Positions 36,545-46,452 of a DNA stretch of 64,000 bases are shown here, in pieces. Within the stretch, counting starts at the first letter, position 1. Each line of letters begins with the position of its first letter. The translations under genes and the position numbers were made by a program. This DNA comes from Leptospira brenneri (GTDB lineage: Bacteria; Spirochaetota; Leptospiria; Leptospirales; Leptospiraceae): assembly GCF_002812125.1 (NCBI RefSeq), contig NZ_NPDQ01000001.1:496001-560000 (forward strand). The letters are read 5' to 3'. The notes beneath the pieces were generated by a model. It saw nothing but the letters and a program-made list of their open reading frames with translations, searched no databases and was not told where the DNA came from.

Positions 36545-37294
36545 ATGGTATAATTTTCCTTTACGTTTGATTTTCCCCAAAATCTGTCCATTGGTAGAAT
36601 CCTTTTCTAGTAATCCTTCTAAAGCTGTTTTGGAGACGGCCCAATCTTCTTTCAATTCATCAAAATAAAATCCAATTTCTTTTTTAGAAGAATCCTTCAT
36701 AAGAAGAACACTCTTTTGTTTTTTTTCACCTTCTTCCATCAGAACAAAACCAGATCCTGGAAATAAAGGAATCGCTTTATCTCTGATTCGTAATTGTTTT
36801 TTGAAAGCAGGGATATTTCTGACGATACGATAACTTTTTTTTGGAATTAAAAAGTTCACACCTTCTAACACATAACAAATAAAAACTAACTTTCCTTTTA
36901 GGTTGTTTGTGGTTACTTGTGATTGTTTTTTATCTGCAATGTGGTTAGCAATACGAGAAATTCTATTCCTTAGGGCAGAATCTAAAAATTCAATTTTATC
37001 CTCTGATTTAATTTTATCTAAGATGTGAAATAAAGAATCGAATTCTTTTTGTTTGTATTCGTTTTTGATTTGGAACTTATGTATTTCTGTACTGAGACGT
37101 TTTGTTCTTTGTAAAAAATAAGGAGACTCGTTTTTCTCCGAAATTCGAACCAACTGTTCCGATAAACTAATGATTTGAGTGATTAATTGTCTAGACTCCC
37201 TATCGAGTTTCTCCAAACGAATCAATTCATTTTCTAATTTGATTTTGGTTTGGAAAAACTCTTCTGCCCCTAGTACCTTTTTGGTCGGTTTCAT
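36530..37294 (-). CDS. Coiled-coil protein with a CheW-like C-terminal domain
   Basis: The 254-residue protein is not a family I recognise by name. Residues 12-125 form a charged coiled coil. From about residue 130 the pattern (LEGVNFLIP..., IPLFPGSGFVLM, SVLLMKD, FYFDELKEDWAVSKTALEGL, then GQILGKI...GKLYHLIKV) follows the order of strands in a CheW/CheA regulatory domain, but with little residue identity. It lies 8 bases downstream of rodA and is probably the last gene of the shape operon, so it may couple the elongation machinery to a chemosensory or scaffold protein. That is inference. Confidence 0.55.
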   Translation of the reverse strand: MKPTKKVLGAEEFFQTKIKLENELIRLEKLDRESRQLITQIISLSEQLVRISEKNESPYFLQRTKRLSTEIHKFQIKNEYKQKEFDSLFHILDKIKSEDKIEFLDSALRNRISRIANHIADKKQSQVTTNNLKGKLVFICYVLEGVNFLIPKKSYRIVRNIPAFKKQLRIRDKAIPLFPGSGFVLMEEGEKKQKSVLLMKDSSKKEIGFYFDELKEDWAVSKTALEGLLEKDSTNGQILGKIKRKGKLYHLIKV

Positions 37295-37302
37295 GGTTGT
37301 GA

Positions 37303-38817
37303 TTAGTTTGCAAACTTACGTTTTTTAATGGAAAGGATAATTCCAACGGCAGTCATTGCCATTACCAAGTGGGATCCACCATAACTCATGAATGTAAGTG
37401 GAACACCTGTTACTGGAAGTAGTCCAATTACAATTCCCACATTGATGGCAATGTGGAAAAATATCATGGCAACAATTCCGGCCGCAAGAAGTGATCCGAA
37501 TCTGTCCTTACTTTCAAAACTGATTTGTAAACCTCGAAGTGGAATCGACATTAAGAAAAATAATAGAAGGACACTTCCAAAAAATCCTGTCTGTTCGGCC
37601 CAGGAAGCAAAAATAAAATCTGTTCCCGATTCGGGAACATGCGGGATTCTTCCTTCTGTCATCTCTCCATGAAAAAGTCCTTTTCCAAAAACCTTGCCGG
37701 ATCCAACGGCTGGTTTGGATGCCCTGAGTTGGTAACCGGCTCCTTGTTTGAACTGGTCAGGGTTTAGAAAGGCTGTGAGACGGATGACTTGGTTTTCTCG
37801 GAAAGGAATGGATTTATGAACCGCAATGGCTGAGAGGATAGAAAGCCCTAAAATTCCAATGGTGATGTAATAGTTTCGAAGGTTTTTGGAACCACGCGCA
37901 ATTCTGATAAAAATCATCACTAGACTAATGAGAGCGAGTGTTCCACCGAGCCCAAACATAAAGGCTTCGTTGGATAAAATTTTATAGCCGACACTCGCAT
38001 ATTCGTCTTTCACGATTTCTGCGGTTTCTCGGATCATTTGAAGGTTCTTAGGATTCTCGATTCCTGGTAGGGTGAGTCCGGACACTTTTTTCCCATCTAA
38101 AATCAACCAGATTTTACCTTGGAGTTGGTTTACGATGGATACTAGTTCAACCTTATTATCTTTACGAAGTAAATCAACTAATGGTTGAATGAGTGTTAAT
38201 TGAGAATAAGCAAGATACATCGGCACCATTAGTGAAATTCCACCAAAGGTGAGTAAGGACCCAATATGTAAAATGTCAGCTCCACCTAAGTATAACATAG
38301 TAAATAACATTGGTAAAAAAGAGACTGCAGTCCCAAAGTCAGGTTGCAAAATAATGAAAAGCATCGGCACCAAACAAATGATAAATGGTACAATGAGAAC
38401 CGTAATTTTATGCATTTCCTTTTCTTTTAAAACCAAATATTGACCGAGAAGGATTACCGTTGCTAATTTAGAAAATTCTGACGCTTGGAGAGTGATGGGT
38501 CCAAGTTTTAACCAAGAACGAGCTCCACGACCAGAAGGAAGGTATCCAATTCCAGGAATCAGTGTGAGTACAAGTAAAACAATGGAAAAGATATAAATGA
38601 ATAGGGCGTAAGAACCTATCAATTGGTAGTTGATCCTGGACATAAACCACATGGAGATGAGTCCGACAAAAACAAAGGTGAATTGTTTATACCAACGGCC
38701 AAGGCCATCTGCAGTATTGGCTTCTTGTGTGTATAAAGTGAGAACCCCTGCCATTGCGACGAGGACAACAGAGATGATGAGAAAAAAATCGAGTTTTTCT
38801 GTATTACGATCAGCCAT
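37303..38817 (-). CDS. rodA: RodA peptidoglycan glycosyltransferase (SEDS family) with an enlarged loop
   Basis: The 504-residue protein polymerises lipid II glycan for cell elongation together with PBP2. SEDS features are intact: QPDFGTAV, the [13 protein letters not shown] loop, [13 protein letters not shown], and the late segment [18 protein letters not shown] and [14 protein letters not shown]. It is over 100 residues longer than E. coli RodA. The excess is an extracytoplasmic stretch at about residues 207-282 followed by two extra membrane segments, before the GYQ loop. It overlaps mrdA by one base, as in many shape operons. Confidence 0.92.
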   Translation of the reverse strand: MADRNTEKLDFFLIISVVLVAMAGVLTLYTQEANTADGLGRWYKQFTFVFVGLISMWFMSRINYQLIGSYALFIYIFSIVLLVLTLIPGIGYLPSGRGARSWLKLGPITLQASEFSKLATVILLGQYLVLKEKEMHKITVLIVPFIICLVPMLFIILQPDFGTAVSFLPMLFTMLYLGGADILHIGSLLTFGGISLMVPMYLAYSQLTLIQPLVDLLRKDNKVELVSIVNQLQGKIWLILDGKKVSGLTLPGIENPKNLQMIRETAEIVKDEYASVGYKILSNEAFMFGLGGTLALISLVMIFIRIARGSKNLRNYYITIGILGLSILSAIAVHKSIPFRENQVIRLTAFLNPDQFKQGAGYQLRASKPAVGSGKVFGKGLFHGEMTEGRIPHVPESGTDFIFASWAEQTGFFGSVLLLFFLMSIPLRGLQISFESKDRFGSLLAAGIVAMIFFHIAINVGIVIGLLPVTGVPLTFMSYGGSHLVMAMTAVGIILSIKKRKFAN

Positions 38818-40754
38818 TAAAATGCCTCTTGTTCAACTGGTGCTTCTTCTTCCATGGATTTTGCACGAGATCTATCTGTTCTTGGGAAAGATCCAGGTGG
38901 GAATGCAGCTTTAAATACTTCTCTTGCTGCAGGAGCAGCGGAAGCAGCACCACCGACACCATATTCTACGAAAGCAGCAACTAATATTTGTTTTTCGGGA
39001 GGAGCATTGACTGGTGCATATCCAATAAACCAAGCGTGGTTTGAGGAAGAAGCTCCTCTACGTCTTGTTTGTGCAGTTCCTGTTTTACCAGCAATTTCTG
39101 GTAGAGTTGGTGAGTTCAGAACACCTGAAGCCGTTCCTGAATACCCAACCAAATACAATCCTTCCTTAAGTGCTTCCACCGTAGACTTTTTTAGAGGGAT
39201 GTCTCTTAAAATTGTTGGTTCCGTTTTTTGAATGAGGGAGTTATCCAGAGGACTTCTGATTTCGGAAACTACATAAGGTTTATAAATTTTTCCATTATTG
39301 ATTACGGCCATATAAAATAATGCCATCTCAATCGGAGTGACTGAAATAAAACCTTGTCCGATGGAAAGGTTTACCGTATCTCCATCAAACCACTTGTTTC
39401 CATAAGTTCGTTTTTTCCAGTCAGAACTAGGAATGAATCCAGTAGCTTCTCCTGGTAAATCAATTCCGGTTTTTTTGTCTAATCCAAATAACCTTGAGTA
39501 GGCGAGTATTGGTTCTGCTCCGAGTTTGTAACCTAGTTGGTAAAAATAAACAGAGTTGGATTTTTCCAAAGCTTGGGCTAAGTTGAGTTCCCCATGATTC
39601 TTTTTGTCCCAGTTGTAAAATACTTGGTCAGGTACACCTTTGAAGGTTGATTTCAGTGTAAAGTTTGCAGGGCAAGAAAAAGTTTGTTTGGGATCAAAAT
39701 TGATTTTATGTTCACTTTCCATGGCTGCAAGACCCACAAGTGTTTTAAAAGTGGATGCGGGTGGGAACCTAGATTGAATTGCTAAATTTAAAAAACCACC
39801 ATTGTTGGTAACTCGGGTAAAGTGATTGGAACGATCTAATTTGTTTTTTCCAGATAGGATATTGGGATCATAAGCAGGATTGGATGCCATAGCCATAACT
39901 TCGCCGGTGGTTGCTTTGATAGCAAGAACTGTTCCCCTTACACCTTTTAATGCACGATAGGCGGCAATTTGCATATCGCGATCGATGGTTAAAATTAAAT
40001 TATTCCCTGGAACCGAATGTTCGATGACACGTTCTTCTTCAATATTACCTTCGGTGTTTCTCTTTTGAATTCTGAACCCATCTTGTCCACGAAGAGTTGT
40101 GTCATAAAGAGATTCTATCCCACCTTTACCGATCAGTTGGTAGGTTTTGATTTCTTTTTCTTGTAAGTCACTGGTTGTCGGTTTTCCCACATAACCAGTT
40201 ACATGTGAAAGGGCGGGTCCCATATGATAAACACGAGCCGGTGAAGAAACCAAATATACATATCTGTTGATATTATCTAAAACAAGGATTCGCTCTTGTT
40301 GTTCTCTTGAAATTCCTTCTAAAAGTACAAAAGGTTCACGGGAACGAATTTTTTTAATTAATCTTGAATCTTGTAATTCTTTTTCATAGTAAACGATAGG
40401 AATTGAAAGAGCTTCACAAAACTTGTAAATAAAATCCTTCACCTTTCTTGGATCATTCTTTAGTAAACTCGTATTAAGGATTACATCGAGAGATGCTGAA
40501 TTGGAGACTAATGGTTGGCTTGTTTCTGGAGTGAGAAAGTTGCGATCAAAGATATTTCCACGATCTGCTGGTATGGATTCACTTCTGCGGACAAAACGTT
40601 CTGCTTTTAAGGAGTTTTCGCTTCCTTGAACAATTTGAAGGTTAAATAACTGGAGGATATAAGCTGTGAGCGTAAATACAACCATTCCCGTAAAAAAATA
40701 CAATCGTTTACGGAAACTTGTTTCTAATCGAAACTCTGATGCCGACTGGCTCAT
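38817..40754 (-). CDS. mrdA: Penicillin-binding protein 2, cell-elongation transpeptidase
   Basis: This 645-residue class B PBP has one N-terminal membrane segment (about residues 18-38), a pedestal domain starting [22 protein letters not shown], and a transpeptidase domain with the active-site SxxK in ASTFKTLVG, the SNS triad in KSNSVYF, and KTGTAQ. It crosslinks the peptidoglycan made by RodA in lateral growth. It overlaps mreD upstream by four bases and touches rodA downstream. The C-terminal tail has a short acidic stretch. Spirochaete shape and the helical body depend on this machinery. Confidence 0.93.
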   Translation of the reverse strand: MSQSASEFRLETSFRKRLYFFTGMVVFTLTAYILQLFNLQIVQGSENSLKAERFVRRSESIPADRGNIFDRNFLTPETSQPLVSNSASLDVILNTSLLKNDPRKVKDFIYKFCEALSIPIVYYEKELQDSRLIKKIRSREPFVLLEGISREQQERILVLDNINRYVYLVSSPARVYHMGPALSHVTGYVGKPTTSDLQEKEIKTYQLIGKGGIESLYDTTLRGQDGFRIQKRNTEGNIEEERVIEHSVPGNNLILTIDRDMQIAAYRALKGVRGTVLAIKATTGEVMAMASNPAYDPNILSGKNKLDRSNHFTRVTNNGGFLNLAIQSRFPPASTFKTLVGLAAMESEHKINFDPKQTFSCPANFTLKSTFKGVPDQVFYNWDKKNHGELNLAQALEKSNSVYFYQLGYKLGAEPILAYSRLFGLDKKTGIDLPGEATGFIPSSDWKKRTYGNKWFDGDTVNLSIGQGFISVTPIEMALFYMAVINNGKIYKPYVVSEIRSPLDNSLIQKTEPTILRDIPLKKSTVEALKEGLYLVGYSGTASGVLNSPTLPEIAGKTGTAQTRRRGASSSNHAWFIGYAPVNAPPEKQILVAAFVEYGVGGAASAAPAAREVFKAAFPPGSFPRTDRSRAKSMEEEAPVEQEAF

Positions 40755-41266
40755 TGTCTTACCTCATCAGAATCCAATCGAAATGCCCAAGAGAATAAAA
40801 AGAATAATGCAGGTCCGATAAAAGCGTTATATAGGGACACATACAAAAAGGAATAACTTTGGTTAGAATGAAAGAACATCAAAAACAATAAGTAAGTAAT
40901 AATTCTTGAAACCAATGTAAAACCAAGGATATAAATGGTAATGGAAATATAGTTTTCAGTATAAGAACTTCTCATCACTTTTCCTACTATGTATCCAATG
41001 ATAGCATAAGAAAAGGAATGAAGTCCTATTTTATAATAAACTATATCGTCTCCACCGATTTCTCCACCGAGTGCAGTATCTGTGAGTAGACCACCAAAAA
41101 ATCCAAGCCATAGTCCATAGAGTGGTCCTTTTCTTAAAGCAAAGAAAACAACAAAGATGACCATAAAGTCTGGTCGCACTGCATTTCCTAATTCAAATAG
41201 ATTGGATCCATTCAGAAAATGAGAGAGTAACAATCCTATGACGATAAAGAGTTTATCTAAAATCAT
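40751..41266 (-). CDS. mreD: Rod-shape protein MreD
   Basis: This 171-residue membrane protein has five to six hydrophobic segments and the MreD features [32 protein letters not shown] near residues 30-60. MreD helps link MreC and the RodA-PBP2 complex in the inner membrane. It overlaps mreC upstream and mrdA downstream by four bases each, so the order mreC-mreD-mrdA-rodA is co-translated. Confidence 0.9.
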   Translation of the reverse strand: MILDKLFIVIGLLLSHFLNGSNLFELGNAVRPDFMVIFVVFFALRKGPLYGLWLGFFGGLLTDTALGGEIGGDDIVYYKIGLHSFSYAIIGYIVGKVMRSSYTENYISITIYILGFTLVSRIITYLLFLMFFHSNQSYSFLYVSLYNAFIGPALFFLFSWAFRLDSDEVRQ

Positions 41267-42444
41267 GGTGCCACCTCTTTAGGTCCTTCTGGTGCAGAAG
41301 GAGTGGATGGGGTCGTTGGTGTGGAATCAGGTGTATTCGTATTCACAGATGGTTTTGTGTATTGTGGAGTTCCGAAAGTAGAAGGAAAGTTGCCTTGCCT
41401 TTTTTCTTGTTCTTTTCCTTTTTTATTATAATCTTTTTCTTTTGGAAAATCGATTTCACCAAAATAAGGGCCATCAATTTGAATTGTTTTTTCTGCGGGC
41501 CATTCTTCCCGCCACTTTTCAGGTTGTTTTTTGAGGACAATCACATGGAGAAGTTTATCAAATTCAACAAACGGACGTAAGATGGCAGTTTTAAAAGATC
41601 CGTTCCTTGGACCTTCTTCGATGATAGTTCCCACAGGAATTCCTTGCGGGAAAACTCCTGATCCACCGGAACTAAAAACAGCCTTTCCAATTTTACTAAA
41701 CCCTTCGGTAAACATGGTATTTGCGGAAGTCGGCGGCGGGTTTGGTCCCATAGGAAAGTTACCGATGGCTTTTGGATCAATCACAATCCCTGCATCAATA
41801 TAATCTAACAAAACATCGGTTCCGCGGCCACTATTTCCGTTGAGTGAGGCCCAGAGATTTGTTCCTGGAATCGATACTCCCATAGAAAAGTTGGAATTGA
41901 TGATGGGTTGGATCACTGCCGACCCTTTGGAAACAGCGATGATTTTACCAACAAGGGCTTCTGTGAATTTACCTTTTTCATCGAGCGAACGCGCCACAAC
42001 CGGCATATAAGGTTTGATTCCTTCTTCGGAACCTTTGTTGATGATGATGGTTCTATAAATCGCATTCAAACGAACGCTAAGAACTTCTGCTCTTACAGAA
42101 GGATAATCTAAATGGAGCGGGAAGTTTAACTCTTGTCTAAGGATGGCATTCTCTGCCTTCAATCTTTCTACATCTTTGGAAAGTTGGCGGTATTCTTCCA
42201 TAACGTTCAAACAAGAGTCGCGCTCTTCTCTGACCCGTTCGAAAGACTCGAGTTTGTTATAACTACTTTTGACCAAGGTTCCGAAAGAATCGAAGGACCC
42301 CGAAAAAAAGTCGCCTACACCCTGAAAGCTGGCAATCCCTCTTACCATGAAGTTGCCGTTCCAAATTAGGGAAGTAAAGGAAAACAGGAATACGAAGAGT
42401 AGGGAAAACAATTCGTCATTTTGATTGATGCGATTCCACTTCAT
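41263..42444 (-). CDS. mreC: Rod-shape protein MreC with a proline/threonine-rich tail
   Basis: The 393-residue protein has an N-terminal membrane segment (about residues 12-32), a coiled coil (about 65-105, with [13 protein letters not shown]) and two periplasmic beta domains with [18 protein letters not shown] and [14 protein letters not shown]. MreC scaffolds the elongation complex. The final 60 residues are low-complexity (Pro, Thr, Ser, Lys), an extension not needed for the fold. No mreB is found immediately upstream; a PilZ-like unknown gene lies there instead. Confidence 0.92.
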   Translation of the reverse strand: MKWNRINQNDELFSLLFVFLFSFTSLIWNGNFMVRGIASFQGVGDFFSGSFDSFGTLVKSSYNKLESFERVREERDSCLNVMEEYRQLSKDVERLKAENAILRQELNFPLHLDYPSVRAEVLSVRLNAIYRTIIINKGSEEGIKPYMPVVARSLDEKGKFTEALVGKIIAVSKGSAVIQPIINSNFSMGVSIPGTNLWASLNGNSGRGTDVLLDYIDAGIVIDPKAIGNFPMGPNPPPTSANTMFTEGFSKIGKAVFSSGGSGVFPQGIPVGTIIEEGPRNGSFKTAILRPFVEFDKLLHVIVLKKQPEKWREEWPAEKTIQIDGPYFGEIDFPKEKDYNKKGKEQEKRQGNFPSTFGTPQYTKPSVNTNTPDSTPTTPSTPSAPEGPKEVAP

Positions 42445-42502
42445 GGACTTATGTCACATTAATTTTATTGGAAAGAAAATTTCAAGCGCGAATCCATTTT
42501 GG

Positions 42503-43138
42503 TCAATTTTTGGGATCACTCGGGTCGGGGAGGAAGTAAACCGAGGTAGGAGTCTCCCACTTTGCCTCACCCCGAATCGTTTGGAGTCCTTTCGGGTTTC
42601 GAAAGACGGTCACTCGGACGCTCGTTCCTGAGGATAGGTTCGATGCATTTGACCCCAATTTGAGCCGGACTTCTCCAGGCCCAGGATCAACCACTTGTGC
42701 GAAATAAGTTTTTGGCCCCCATTGTAAGATGGTAAATTCCCGAATGGAGAAGAGTGGCCTTGGGTCACTCGCGGTTCCCAAAAATTTTGAAACCAGGGAA
42801 AGAAAGGCCGGGTAGTCTTTTGTATCCAAGGAAGTTACGTAGCTCAGCAAATGCCTACGGAGGTATTCTTTTGCGTGATTGTGTGCGAGTAATACACGAT
42901 GACGACCATCCAATTGAGAGTAGAAGGACTGGAGGAGGTTCCTCTCTTCTTTGTTACAGCCAGCTCGGAAAGCCAAACGATCCAATCGTTTGCTATGCAT
43001 TCGGATGAGTTCGATCCTATGGGTGAGGTAGGCACTGATCCGAAAGGAAAGGTAAAAGAATAGAACCAAAAGGACAAGTTGTACTAGGGCAAACTCGGGA
43101 TCACCTTTCCAAATCCAAACAGGTCTTTCTGGAAACAT
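42503..43138 (-). CDS. Membrane-anchored protein with a possible PilZ-like C-terminal domain
   Basis: The 211-residue protein has one membrane segment near residues 15-35, a helical charged middle (RHRVLLAHNHAKEYLRRHLL) and a C-terminal beta-rich part. The last section (FTILQWGPKTYFAQVVDPG, then SSGTSVRVTVFRNPKGLQTIRGEAKWE, then VYFLPDP) recalls YcgR/PilZ beta-barrels, but the c-di-GMP motifs (RxxxR, DxSxxG) are not clearly present. It lies 58 bases upstream of mreC on the same strand and probably heads the shape operon. Its function is unknown. Confidence 0.6.
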   Translation of the reverse strand: MFPERPVWIWKGDPEFALVQLVLLVLFFYLSFRISAYLTHRIELIRMHSKRLDRLAFRAGCNKEERNLLQSFYSQLDGRHRVLLAHNHAKEYLRRHLLSYVTSLDTKDYPAFLSLVSKFLGTASDPRPLFSIREFTILQWGPKTYFAQVVDPGPGEVRLKLGSNASNLSSGTSVRVTVFRNPKGLQTIRGEAKWETPTSVYFLPDPSDPKN

Positions 43139-43238
43139 TTGTGATTAGACGAGCAGAGTTTTAGTTTTGTGCTTTAAGTGTGGGAGAGGGATGAGGTAAC
43201 TTGGAGTTAGATGAGAATAAATCATTTTATCAAAATAT

Positions 43239-43670
43239 ATGTATAGAATTATTCTGCTAGTTTTCTTGAATTTTATAAACTGTTTAGTCATTCTCAAAGG
43301 CCAAGATACGATTCGGAAAAGTGAGGCAGAAAGGGAAATCGCCAAAACAATTTTATTAAAAACCATCAGCTGCGGTTATAACGCAGGCCGAGCATATGCA
43401 ATTTCTGAATTAGGTAACGAAGAAAAAGAACCTTATTCCTGGGTTCAGATTGGAGGTGATTCAAATGCAGAGAGAGTATTCTATGATAGAAAAGCATTAA
43501 ATCATTGTTTGCGGTCACTGACACTAATGCCTTGTCCTACTAATGATATAAAAACGAACGATGGTGACCAGGAATATATTGCAACACTCATCTTAACCCG
43601 TTACCAATCTTGCACTTTTCACCCAATCGAAAATTGGAAAATATACGAACCGATTAAAAGTGAGTTATAA
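43239..43670 (+). CDS. Probable small lipoprotein of unknown function
   Basis: The 143-residue product starts with a hydrophobic segment ending NFINC, an acceptable spirochaetal lipobox. The mature part has several Cys (ISCGYN, NHCLRS, MPCPTN, QSCTFH), which suggests disulfides outside the cytoplasm. I do not recognise the family. There is no good ribosome binding site before the ATG at 43239. It overlaps the next gene by one base (TAATG). Confidence 0.6.
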   Translation: MYRIILLVFLNFINCLVILKGQDTIRKSEAEREIAKTILLKTISCGYNAGRAYAISELGNEEKEPYSWVQIGGDSNAERVFYDRKALNHCLRSLTLMPCPTNDIKTNDGDQEYIATLILTRYQSCTFHPIENWKIYEPIKSEL

Positions 43671-44632
43671 TGAGAAATAGTGGATTGATTTCTGTAAAAA
43701 TTCTTTCAACAAAGTGGTCTTTTTTGGCAGTAATCTTTTGGATCTTAAATGATTCATATTTCAAATATATATTTCATAACGATTTAACTGGAAAAATAAG
43801 TGATATAATTGGTTTGTTCTATACACCAATTTTATTCACAGCTCTGATTGTTACTTTTTTCCAACATAAAAAATACCAAATTAAGGAATCAAAAATTCTA
43901 TTCGTTACCATGGCTTTTGTTGCCATTATGTTCATCTCTCTGAACTTAAACCAAGAAACCAACGATTTACTCGTTAAAAATCTATGGTTTTTTATACCTT
44001 CGAAAGGAACTGCTGATCAAACTGACTTATACTGCTTACTTATTTACATTCCGTTGGTTTTTATCTTTTACAATCTGCAAAAGAATCATTCGCAAAAACA
44101 ATTCAAAGTATTAAAATATCTAACACCTTTATTTCTTAGTTTTGCTATTATCAACACTAGCTCTATAGGAAATTCGGAAACAGATTTAGAAAGAATTTCT
44201 TATTTTATGTTACTTGCAGACACAAGTGATAAAATAATTTCCATAAGTCCTGAAGATGGTGAAACATTTCAAAAATCGCAAAACATAAACTTTGAATGGT
44301 CGTATAAAAACTATTACGGTGTTACAGAACCATCGATTTATGACAAGGAAATGGAATGCGGAGTTACTGGGAATTTAAATGAGTTGAATGGGTATATTGC
44401 TGGAAAATTTCAAAACTATGTAGTTCAAATTGCGAATAATGAAACGTTTTCTCCAATTGGTATAGAATTTAATTCTAATGGAATAGAAAAAAGAACAAAC
44501 GGATCAATCAATAGCTCTGGCTCTTATTATTACAGAATTGCATTGCATTATAAAAATAAGTCTGAATGTACGGATCCGAATTTTCTGATTTTTTTACCCC
44601 AACAAAATAAGAAAATTGTCATTCGTGATTAA
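43670..44632 (+). CDS. Multi-pass membrane protein with a C-terminal extracytoplasmic domain
   Basis: This 320-residue protein has about five or six hydrophobic segments in the first 170 residues and a soluble C-terminal domain (about 185-320) with two cysteines, rich in Asn, Tyr and Ser. The C-terminal domain includes SPEDGETFQKSQNINFEWSY, a pattern seen in fibronectin-like Ig folds that recognise binding partners. I cannot name the family. It is coupled to the upstream lipoprotein gene by a one-base overlap, and the next start (44655) follows 22 bases later. Confidence 0.55.
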   Translation: MRNSGLISVKILSTKWSFLAVIFWILNDSYFKYIFHNDLTGKISDIIGLFYTPILFTALIVTFFQHKKYQIKESKILFVTMAFVAIMFISLNLNQETNDLLVKNLWFFIPSKGTADQTDLYCLLIYIPLVFIFYNLQKNHSQKQFKVLKYLTPLFLSFAIINTSSIGNSETDLERISYFMLLADTSDKIISISPEDGETFQKSQNINFEWSYKNYYGVTEPSIYDKEMECGVTGNLNELNGYIAGKFQNYVVQIANNETFSPIGIEFNSNGIEKRTNGSINSSGSYYYRIALHYKNKSECTDPNFLIFLPQQNKKIVIRD

Positions 44633-44654
44633 TCAATATTTATTAGAACAGAAA

Positions 44655-45365
44655 ATGAAAAAAGAAATAGAAGATATCGCAACATCTACTGCACATAGAC
44701 CTTGGAAAATACCAAACCAAAAGTGGTTTTGGTACCAAGAATGGAATGGTGTTATTTTTCTACATTACCAAGTGGAAGAAAAAAAATTAAGAGAATTGGT
44801 TCCATATTCTTTAGAGTTAGATTCCATTGATGGATCTTTTTGGATTTCTGTTGTTGCCTTTTCCATGAATGAAATCCATACCAGGAATACTTTCCCAATC
44901 CAATACCTTTCTAATTTTCATGAAGTGAATTTACGAACGTATGTAAAACACAAAGACAAACCTGGTGTGTATTTCTTAAGTATTGAAGCAGAAAAAATAA
45001 TTCCCACCTTAATCGCAAATCTCCTTTCAGGATTGCCCTACAAACATTCCAAAATTAAAAGATCATCTAATTCGTATTCTTTACTTGGGAAACGAAGCAA
45101 AATAGATATTGAATTCAATATCGCAAACCAACAAAACAATCCGAGTAAAATAGATTTATGGTTAACAGAACGATATTGTTTATATAAAGGCGGAAATGAT
45201 GATCCGATTCCATTGGAAATCCATCATAAACCTTGGGAATTATATAATTTAGACATTCGAAGTTTAAATATCCAATACAACCAATTTGATCGGATTGTAG
45301 ACTTTCGTAATCCCGCTTTATGCCATTATTCACCAGGGGTCAAAGTAATTGCTTGGAATCTTTAA
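44655..45365 (+). CDS. DUF2071 family protein (YqjF-like)
   Basis: This 236-residue protein matches the DUF2071 pattern: HRPWKIPNQKWFWYQEWNGVIFLHYQV, EEKKLRELVPYSLELD and a late SPGVKVIAW segment. Members are thought to share the acetoacetate decarboxylase-like fold, but no substrate is established. The ATG at 44655 is preferred to the TTG at 44616, which would begin inside the previous gene. It converges on the metallophosphoesterase gene 4 bases further on. Confidence 0.8.
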   Translation: MKKEIEDIATSTAHRPWKIPNQKWFWYQEWNGVIFLHYQVEEKKLRELVPYSLELDSIDGSFWISVVAFSMNEIHTRNTFPIQYLSNFHEVNLRTYVKHKDKPGVYFLSIEAEKIIPTLIANLLSGLPYKHSKIKRSSNSYSLLGKRSKIDIEFNIANQQNNPSKIDLWLTERYCLYKGGNDDPIPLEIHHKPWELYNLDIRSLNIQYNQFDRIVDFRNPALCHYSPGVKVIAWNL

Positions 45366-45369
45366 TCAG

Positions 45370-46452
45370 TTAATTTTTTTCTTTCGGATCCATCGTTAAG
45401 AAAATCATTTGTGGTTGGCATAAAAAACGAATGCGAGGAGCGACATGCCCTTCCATTCCGAGTCCTCGATTCGAAACAAGATTGGTTCCTCTAAATGCAA
45501 ACAATCCACCTTTTGCGATATAGTTTGGGATCTTTGAAACTGTTGTTAAAGCCCCTACCCAAGGTAGATTAAACTGCCCTCCATGTGTATGGCCAGTGAA
45601 TACTAAATCAAAAATTTCGATATGATCTAAATAAACAATATCAGGTCTATGGCTCAGTAAGATATTAAATTGTTTGTCTTTTGTATTGGGGAGAAGGGAA
45701 TCTAAGTTTTTTTGGTCTTTGAAAGATTTGTTTTTGATTCCAACAATGTTGATCAATTGGTTTTGAATCAATAGTTTCGTATTTTGATTCGATAACATTT
45801 TGACATGATCTAGTTTTGTTAAGGTCTGCCAGTTTAAGTGTGAATCATGGTCACCATCTACTAAGAATACACTGGCTGAGTAGTGGTTTTTGAAAAAATC
45901 GAGTATATAGTTTGTAAATCGATCGTCATTTAAAAAATCGCCAGTAATCAAAATCAGATCAGGTTGGAACGATTGAATTTCTTTGATGGATGTCGATAAG
46001 TTGCTATTTTCATCTAGATGTAGATCAGAGAGGTGAACAATTTTAATTTTCGAATTTATTTTATCGGAACGAAAATGAATAAAGCTAGTTTCTATATTTT
46101 TTGGTTCAATGACTTCTGCTTCGATTTTTATGAGTAGGATCAAAAAAATCGGTAGAACGATGAAGAGTTTTTTTGTTTTGAACGTTAGGTAAATTAAGTA
46201 GCTGGGTAAAGCTACTGTAAATAAGATCCAAGAATATCGTATAAATAAAAAACTCGAAAAGGTCGGCAAGCTACTGATCACAAAAATGATCAGTGAATAG
46301 ATTCCTATGATTTTGAACCACTCTGGTAAACTGTCGAAAAAAGAATCAGTGTTGGGTTTAAATTTTAGTTTTAAAGAAAGATACAATCCTCCTAAGAATA
46401 AAAAATCTAAAAAAAGATTAATTACACTATCTTGGTTCCAATAGAAATTCAT
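45370..46452 (-). CDS. Membrane metallophosphoesterase
   Basis: The 360-residue protein has about four membrane segments in the first 120 residues, then a calcineurin-like phosphoesterase domain. Metal-site motifs are visible: VHLSDLHLD, LITGDFLND, GDHDSH and FTGHTHGGQF. The usual third motif is GNHD; here Asn is replaced by Asp. Related YkuE/YaeI-type enzymes act on lipids such as UDP-diacylglucosamine or phosphatidylglycerol head groups; the substrate here is open. It overlaps the upstream gene by one base. Confidence 0.85.
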   Translation of the reverse strand: MNFYWNQDSVINLFLDFLFLGGLYLSLKLKFKPNTDSFFDSLPEWFKIIGIYSLIIFVISSLPTFSSFLFIRYSWILFTVALPSYLIYLTFKTKKLFIVLPIFLILLIKIEAEVIEPKNIETSFIHFRSDKINSKIKIVHLSDLHLDENSNLSTSIKEIQSFQPDLILITGDFLNDDRFTNYILDFFKNHYSASVFLVDGDHDSHLNWQTLTKLDHVKMLSNQNTKLLIQNQLINIVGIKNKSFKDQKNLDSLLPNTKDKQFNILLSHRPDIVYLDHIEIFDLVFTGHTHGGQFNLPWVGALTTVSKIPNYIAKGGLFAFRGTNLVSNRGLGMEGHVAPRIRFLCQPQMIFLTMDPKEKN

